From contig MHXC01000020.1 of assembly GCA_001824325.1 (NCBI GenBank), positions 1 through 9,441 on the forward strand: a DNA stretch of 9,441 nucleotides. The letters are read 5' to 3'. The notes below the pieces were generated by a model. That model had not been told where the DNA came from, did no database searches, and was given only the letters and a program-made list of their open reading frames with translations. This DNA is from Parcubacteria group bacterium RIFCSPHIGHO2_01_FULL_47_10b. Its GTDB lineage: Bacteria; Patescibacteriota; Minisyncoccia; 2-01-FULL-47-10. The translations under genes and the position numbers were made by a program. Below, piece after piece: positions 7,571-9,441 of this stretch; positions within the stretch are counted from its first letter, which is position 1, and every line of letters begins with the position of its first letter.

Positions 7571-7576
7571 ATTATA
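7571..7576 (-). promoter_or_regulatory. Possible -10 box upstream of the MNT remnant
   Basis: A perfect TATAAT on the minus strand next to the ATCT repeat and pointing into the MNT remnant. No good -35 is found at 16-18 nt; the best match, TGAACA, is only 14 nt away. The region is AT-rich, so a chance match is quite possible. Confidence 0.35.
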
Positions 7577-7580
7577 CACC

Positions 7581-7619
7581 CAGTATATACTGTTCACCGA
7601 GTATTGGAGAGAACAGTAT
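7581..7619. repeat. Palindrome and overlapping inverted repeat, operator-like
   Basis: CAGTATATACTG (7581-7592) is a perfect 12-bp palindrome. It overlaps the left arm of a second inverted repeat, ATACTGTTC (7587-7595) with GAACAGTAT (7611-7619), whose arms are 9 bp and whose spacer is 15 nt. The pair lies just upstream of the TATAAT box in front of the MNT remnant, where a regulator could bind. No known operator consensus is matched; it does not fit a LexA box. The symmetry is seen directly; the function is unknown. Confidence 0.6.
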
Positions 7620-7669
7620 TAATCCGAAAACTTTTTTCTCGGACTTCGCGATGAATACTTTTTCAATTC

Positions 7670-7741
7670 AAAAAAAACGACGCCCCAGCCATTATTCTAT
7701 CAGACGGTAGAGATTACTGATAGAATAATGAACCGAGGCGT
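7670..7741 (-). terminator. Rho-independent-type terminator / long hairpin downstream of the 143-residue gene
   Basis: Perfect 13-bp arms ATTATTCTATCAG (7691-7703) and CTGATAGAATAAT (7717-7729) enclose a 13-nt loop. They are flanked by a further outer pairing, ACGCC (7680-7684) with GGCGT (7737-7741). On the minus strand the hairpin is followed after three bases by eight T residues (7670-7677). It lies 22 nt beyond the stop of the gene at 7764-8195, the right place for that gene's terminator. The inner stem is AT-rich and the loop large, so it is atypical. Confidence 0.75.
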
Positions 7742-7763
7742 TCCAATCGGAGTCCTAACGAGC

Positions 7764-8195
7764 TCATGAGTCTAATATGGCAGAATCCTCAAGTTCGTCG
7801 AGCATTCTGAATATCTCTTCGACGGGTTTATTGATAGCGACTGCGATACCTGGAGCACGTCTCGCAATCAATCGCACGGCAATTCTTTTATTAACGGAAT
7901 AGTGTAAAAGATCAGGATTTTGATTGTTTGATCCCCTTAAAGCCGACCGACGTTCAAGCCACCTCAGACTCGAATCAATGTTATGGGAGCCGAAGTACCA
8001 GGTCAAAGGATCCAGTTTTATGCCCTTGCTTTTTTCAACTTGATCGACCTCCTCGAATAACAGCTTGTGAATGCTCTGGACCGAGAGTCGCTCGTTCACA
8101 TTTGTTTTGCTTCGAACGAGGAGAACAAGCAACACCCAGCCCATACTGGTCTCGAATATCCGTTGTTTTTCTACTTCTCTCTTTTGGTTATACAC
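7764..8195 (-). CDS. Hypothetical protein, 143 residues
   Basis: I do not recognise this protein with confidence. It is soluble, with charged helices and no signal peptide or long membrane segment. Segments include MGWVLLVLLVRSKTNVNERL (18-37), then SVQSIHKLLFEEVDQVEKSKG, then LTWYFGSHNIDSSLRWLERRSAL. The C-terminus is acidic and helical: KPVEEIFRMLDELEDSAILDS. The arrangement of a KLLF helix, a tyrosine-glycine turn and a second helix faintly resembles winged-helix proteins of the YwgA/DUF4065 (SocA-like) type, but this is only an impression. It starts at GTG (8193-8195), supported by the Shine-Dalgarno AAAGGGG on the minus strand, 8 nt upstream. It has its own candidate promoter and a terminator-like hairpin downstream, so it looks like a monocistronic gene. 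The opposite-strand frames here are Ser/Cys/Pro-rich shadows. Confidence 0.8.
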   Translation of the reverse strand: MYNQKREVEKQRIFETSMGWVLLVLLVRSKTNVNERLSVQSIHKLLFEEVDQVEKSKGIKLDPLTWYFGSHNIDSSLRWLERRSALRGSNNQNPDLLHYSVNKRIAVRLIARRAPGIAVAINKPVEEIFRMLDELEDSAILDS

Positions 8196-8203
8196 TCTCT
8201 CAA

Positions 8204-8210
8204 CCCCTTT
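8204..8210 (-). promoter_or_regulatory. Shine-Dalgarno sequence deciding a GTG start
   Basis: On the minus strand AAAGGGG lies 8 nt upstream of the GTG at 8193-8195. It is the main reason for choosing GTG as the start of the 143-residue gene. The ATG slightly upstream on this strand is out of frame. Confidence 0.7.
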
Positions 8211-8227
8211 CTCATTTTAGTACTAAC

Positions 8228-8255
8228 ATCCTATCATAGGGCATTCCAATTTCAA
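8228..8255 (-). promoter_or_regulatory. Candidate promoter of the 143-residue gene
   Basis: On the minus strand, -35 TTGAAA (8250-8255, 5 of 6), a 16-nt spacer and -10 TAGGAT (8228-8233, 4 of 6) lie in the 73-nt gap after the RNase H gene. The predicted transcript would have a leader of about 25 nt that contains the Shine-Dalgarno. Confidence 0.45.
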
Positions 8256-8268
8256 GATAATCGAAAAG

Positions 8269-8730
8269 TCACTGTGATAGTACCCCCTTCACCAACCCAT
8301 CCGCCACCCGATTTTGTTCTCGTGGGATATACCGAAAAGTGACGGAGCCAAAATGAATGAGTAAATTCCAGATCTTTATAAACAACGGCACAATATTGTC
8401 GTGCTCGATTTTGAATTTATGATTTAGCTGCTGCACCATGAGCGTGCTATCGCTAAAAAATTCGATGGAGACGTCTCGCACCACCTCTTTGCCATAGAGT
8501 GACTTGAGTTTTTTTAATGCAAAAATTACTGCCTCATATTCTGCCTCGTTGTTCGTTCGATCGCCTATCGACGCGCTGTAGGTACGAGGCGTTGCATCAG
8601 CAGTGCCTTGAATTACCACGCCAATGGCAGCCGGTCCCGGATTATTGAGCGCTCCTCCATCAGTGTGTACGGTGACCTTTCTTTTGATAGGGGTATTTAC
8701 TTGTTTGTGTGTTTTCAACATTCTTACCAT
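8269..8730 (-). CDS. Ribonuclease HI family protein
   Basis: An RNase H-fold nuclease that should cleave the RNA strand of RNA-DNA hybrids; 153 residues, typical of small bacterial RNase HI. The catalytic acidic residues are all in place: Asp24 in VHTDGGALNNPGP, Glu62 in NNEAEYEAVIFAL, Asp94 in FFSDSTLMVQQL, and Asp144 in YIPREQNRVADGLV. A basic 17-residue extension precedes the core, which begins near KRKVTVHTD. No HBD (hybrid-binding) domain is present. The start ATG is at 8728-8730; an alternative Met is codon 4. An in-frame TAA lies just upstream, so the gene cannot extend further. The nearest Shine-Dalgarno-like sequence (AGGAGGG, at the end of the preceding gene) is too far away. Subtype RnhA versus other RNase HI-like groups is not settled, so no symbol is given. 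Confidence 0.93.
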   Translation of the reverse strand: MVRMLKTHKQVNTPIKRKVTVHTDGGALNNPGPAAIGVVIQGTADATPRTYSASIGDRTNNEAEYEAVIFALKKLKSLYGKEVVRDVSIEFFSDSTLMVQQLNHKFKIEHDNIVPLFIKIWNLLIHFGSVTFRYIPREQNRVADGLVKGVLSQ

Positions 8731-8758
8731 ATTGGTTTCGTTTTTTTAATGAGCCCTC

Positions 8759-9085
8759 CTATCCGAACACGAGCACTTTATCCGACTCCTCAACCATTTT
8801 AAGTAAATCAGTCATGGTAGAGACCGGACAGACACCGGCCTCTTTTTTACCACGAATTTCCAAACAGGTGCCACACGCATACAGGTTTCCTTTTAATTCT
8901 CTGTACTCCGCAACCTTCTTGGAGATATCAAAGTGTTCTGTGTCGGCAATAGTATCAAGCTCGGCTCCCTCACTCATTAAAAAGACAGTTACCTCGTGAT
9001 CGGCTTTAAGCGAGGTAATGCCAAAACGGAACGTGTTCCAAATATGTTCCGGATTATTGGATTGTAAGATGATACCGATTTTCAT
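8759..9085 (-). CDS. DsrE/TusD-like sulfur-relay family small protein
   Basis: A 108-residue cytoplasmic protein of the DsrE/DsrF-like fold. It opens with the Rossmann-like strand MKIGIILQSNNPEHIWNTFR. A second strand, HEVTVFLMSEGAEL, is followed by the cysteine-bearing segment YACGTCLEIRGKKEAGVCP, with Cys71, Cys74 and Cys86. The protein ends STMTDLLKMVEESDKVLVFG, as in family members. Relatives carry sulfur as persulfide on a conserved cysteine in tRNA thiolation or sulfur oxidation. Which substrate applies here is unknown, and many DsrE-like proteins are uncharacterised. The start at 9085 is 6 nt after the stop of the SHOCT gene. There is no Shine-Dalgarno, suggesting coupling to that gene. 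No rhodanese, TusA or tRNA-modifying gene is visible nearby. Confidence 0.87.
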   Translation of the reverse strand: MKIGIILQSNNPEHIWNTFRFGITSLKADHEVTVFLMSEGAELDTIADTEHFDISKKVAEYRELKGNLYACGTCLEIRGKKEAGVCPVSTMTDLLKMVEESDKVLVFG

Positions 9086-9091
9086 AACAGT

Positions 9092-9441
9092 CTAATTTAA
9101 ATCTTTTTTCTTTTCCTCAAATTCCTGCTTGTTAATCTCGCCCTTGGCGTATCGCTGTTGCAAGATTTCAAGCGCAGATTTCTCGTTATGGTGAGTGCCA
9201 CGCGATTGGCTCGTGAGCCATTTGATAAGCGCGACAATGCCGGCGATTATCAAGACCCACCAGAGAATCATAAATATCCAGCCGAAACCGCCAAAGGGAC
9301 CGAATCCAAAATTCATCATATTGTTGTTTGTTGAATTATTACTGCCAAAGGGAGACGACCCCCCTCCCCACATAATATTCATCATCGGCATCCAACCGCC
9401 GCTGATAGCTGGAAATGCCGCCGAGGTATCGCAACCGGAGA
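9092..9441 (-). CDS. Membrane protein with C-terminal SHOCT domain, possibly 5' partial
   Basis: A small membrane protein of unknown role. From the Met at 9391 it has 99 residues. A Gly/Asn/Met-rich N-terminus is followed by one transmembrane segment, WIFMILWWVLIIAGIVALIKWL (38-59), a short hydrophilic linker, and a SHOCT domain (SALEILQQRYAKGEINKQEFEEKK, 72-95) at the C-terminus. SHOCT is a short helical domain found at the ends of many bacterial proteins, function unclear. The frame stays open upstream of 9391 to the window edge without a stop, and reads SGCDTSAAFPAISGGW. The first three residues could be the end of a lipobox, so the true start may lie beyond 9441. The alternative is a start at 9391, which has no clear ribosome binding site. 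It heads a tight minus-strand cluster with the DsrE-like and RNase H genes. Confidence 0.82.
   Translation of the reverse strand, partial: SGCDTSAAFPAISGGWMPMMNIMWGGGSSPFGSNNSTNNNMMNFGFGPFGGFGWIFMILWWVLIIAGIVALIKWLTSQSRGTHHNEKSALEILQQRYAKGEINKQEFEEKKKDLN

Noticed and set aside
7581..7619. LexA (SOS) box
   Set aside because: The symmetric sequences do not match either the CTG-N10-CAG type or the Gram-positive LexA consensus.
7627..7648. Second hairpin (TCCG-AAAA with TTTT-CGGA)
   Set aside because: The stem is short, has a two-base bulge and is not followed by a T-run; probably chance.
7300..8195. HEPN-MNT toxin-antitoxin pair formed by the MNT remnant and the 143-residue gene
   Set aside because: The 143-residue protein shows no R-x4-6-H HEPN motif, and a terminator-like hairpin lies between the two.
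7928..8239. Plus-strand open frame of 103 codons opposite the 143-residue gene
   Set aside because: Composition is Ser/Cys/Pro-rich as in shadow frames, while the minus-strand gene has a Shine-Dalgarno, promoter and terminator.

Overview
The window looks like a chromosomal segment of a small-genome bacterium, most likely a member of the Patescibacteria (Candidate Phyla Radiation), perhaps Parcubacteria-like. This is an inference from gene content: an unusually short HrcA repressor, a divergent CorA, a compact cysS-dnaB-recR block, and small SHOCT and DsrE-like proteins. There is no rRNA or other decisive marker. Most genes are ordinary housekeeping genes. I see no CRISPR array, transposase, integrase, prophage gene or tRNA.

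Layout. (1) Positions 1-2127, minus strand: the heat-shock operon hrcA-grpE-dnaK, with dnaK running off the left edge. A perfect CIRCE operator (2148-2174) lies in front of hrcA. The -35 of a near-consensus promoter sits inside the CIRCE spacer, and the -10 is so close to the ATG that the hrcA mRNA is probably leaderless. (2) Positions 2239-6904, plus strand: a promoter followed by a CorA-type transporter that lacks the family's GMN signature, then cysS, dnaB (1-nt overlap) and recR. The last three supply tRNA charging, the replicative helicase and a recombination mediator. (3) Positions 6947-7261, minus strand: rplU (ribosomal protein L21), convergent with recR, again with a promoter that predicts a leaderless mRNA.

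(4) Positions 7300-7763 hold no intact gene. They contain a start-less minimal-nucleotidyltransferase (MNT) remnant with its catalytic aspartates intact, a four-copy ATCT repeat next to a TATAAT box, a short palindrome and inverted repeat, and a strong terminator-like hairpin. (5) Positions 7764-8195, minus strand: an unrecognised 143-residue gene with its own promoter, a good ribosome binding site and a GTG start. (6) Positions 8269-9441, minus strand: a compact cluster of a membrane protein with a C-terminal SHOCT domain (open to the right edge), a DsrE-like small cysteine protein, and an RNase HI-type nuclease.

How the genes fit together. HrcA should bind CIRCE and repress its own operon, and GrpE and DnaK are the chaperone products. 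The plus-strand block looks like a single transcription unit. The most unusual points are the promoter/start-codon geometry of hrcA and rplU, the missing GMN motif in CorA, the shortened HrcA, and the MNT remnant region. I do not see a clear novel multi-gene system.
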